In this document: positions 7,388 through 7,502 of the stretch, one piece after another
How the letters are laid out: the number at the start of each line of letters is the position of its first letter
How positions within the stretch are numbered: position 1 is the first letter of the stretch
From: Shewanella sp.
Lineage (GTDB): Bacteria; Pseudomonadota; Gammaproteobacteria; Enterobacterales; Shewanellaceae
DNA: 7,502 nucleotides
Direction: 5' to 3'
NCBI GenBank assembly: GCA_004195335.1
Contig: SDWK01000128.1
Coordinates: forward strand, 1-7,502
Notes under the pieces: model-generated
What the model saw: only the letters and a program-made list of their open reading frames with translations
Database searches by the model: none
What the model was told of the DNA's origin: nothing
Position numbers and translations under genes: made by a program

Positions 7388-7401
7388 TTGATGTAAATCA
7401 A
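7388..7401. promoter_or_regulatory. Consensus FNR/EtrA-type binding site
   Basis: TTGATGTAAATCAA is a perfect match to the TTGAT-N4-ATCAA consensus bound by FNR, called EtrA in Shewanella, the oxygen-sensing regulator of anaerobic metabolism. The site is symmetric. The gene to the left ends at 6977 and points toward it, so the likely target is a + strand gene past the window. The centre lies about 60-67 bases before the transcription starts predicted from the nearby -10-like hexamers, near the distance used by class I activators. The match is exact; the regulator is inferred. Confidence 0.6.
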
Positions 7402-7448
7402 CAAACTCTTGCATGATTAGCGCAAACTACCATCAGTTACAAAAAGAA

Positions 7449-7454
7449 TAAAAT
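7449..7454 (+). promoter_or_regulatory. Candidate -10 hexamer downstream of the FNR-type site
   Basis: TAAAAT matches five of six bases of TATAAT. No -35-like hexamer lies at the right distance (7426-7431 reads ACTACC), as expected for an activator-dependent promoter. An alternative weaker hexamer, AAGAAT at 7444-7449, would put the FNR-type site centre at about -61.5. A second TAAAAT occurs at 7477-7482. The DNA is A+T-rich, so the match alone is weak. Confidence 0.25.
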
Positions 7455-7502
7455 AATTAACATTTACACAGAAAAATAAAATTTCTTCGTAATAACTTGA
7501 TG

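Larger units (their letters stand above)
6978..7502. other. Gene-free A+T-rich region, probable upstream region of the next gene
   Basis: About 525 bases after tgpA hold no gene I can support on either strand. The base composition is visibly richer in A and T than the genes to the left. Contents in order are: a small hairpin GTTGC-CCCAA-GCAAC (7036-7050), a 12-base palindrome TCTAAAATTAGA (7085-7096), a GGGTAA-type repeat cluster (7167-7245), repeated TCATACATTT motifs (7285-7378), a consensus FNR-type site (7388-7401) and a -10-like hexamer. This reads as a long regulatory region for a + strand gene that begins past the right edge. A small RNA in 7160-7420 cannot be excluded. Confidence 0.6.

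Noticed and set aside
7326..7414. A 29-codon minus-strand frame containing two Cys residues in ECRKCM
   Set aside because: There is no ribosome-binding site before its ATG, it overlaps the FNR-type site, and two cysteines spaced like a zinc knuckle half are not enough evidence.
7204..7416. A 70-codon open frame on the + strand
   Set aside because: The ATG has only GGG two bases before it and no usable ribosome-binding site. The peptide has no recognisable domain, signal or membrane segment. The frame contains the palindromes, the repeated motifs and the FNR-type site, which are better explained as regulatory DNA.

Overview
The window looks like chromosomal DNA of a marine, facultatively anaerobic gammaproteobacterium of the Alteromonadales, most likely Shewanella or a close relative. 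This is inferred from the protein sequences as I recognise them, the moderate G+C content, the gene neighbourhood and a consensus FNR/EtrA-type site near the right end; no database search was possible. All supported genes lie on the + strand. I see no mobile element, CRISPR array, tRNA or rRNA.

Left part (33-1982): a complete soluble lytic murein transglycosylase gene (slt). It has a signal peptide, the helical toroid region and the C-terminal SLT catalytic domain with its Glu, GLMQ and AYN motifs intact. Next comes a gap of about 200 bases with a weak terminator-like hairpin, a candidate promoter, and a 25-base near-perfect inverted repeat lying over the promoter's -10 box and presumed start. 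Then a short stand-alone EAL-domain gene (ATG at 2182, or TTG at 2161) keeps the catalytic residues but has a divergent loop 6.

Centre (3021-6977): a tight three-gene operon made of a MoxR-family AAA+ ATPase, a DUF58 membrane-anchored protein, and a TgpA-type membrane protein with a periplasmic transglutaminase domain (Cys-His-Asp triad intact). The moxR-DUF58 gap is 16 bases and DUF58-tgpA overlap by 4 bases (ATGA), so the last two genes are probably translationally coupled. This trio is a widespread conserved module. In Pseudomonas aeruginosa TgpA is reported as essential, but the module's substrate is unknown. Its position beside a periplasmic peptidoglycan-cleaving enzyme fits a cell-envelope role.

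Right part (6978-7502): about 525 bases of A+T-rich DNA without a convincing gene. It holds a cluster of GGGTAA-type repeats in both orientations, a repeated TCATACATTT motif, and a perfect TTGAT-N4-ATCAA box followed by a -10-like hexamer. It is best read as the upstream regulatory region of a gene beyond the window.

I did not find a clearly new multi-gene system. The most interesting items are the unexplained operator in front of the EAL gene, the altered EAL loop 6, and the structured, possibly oxygen-regulated leader at the right end.
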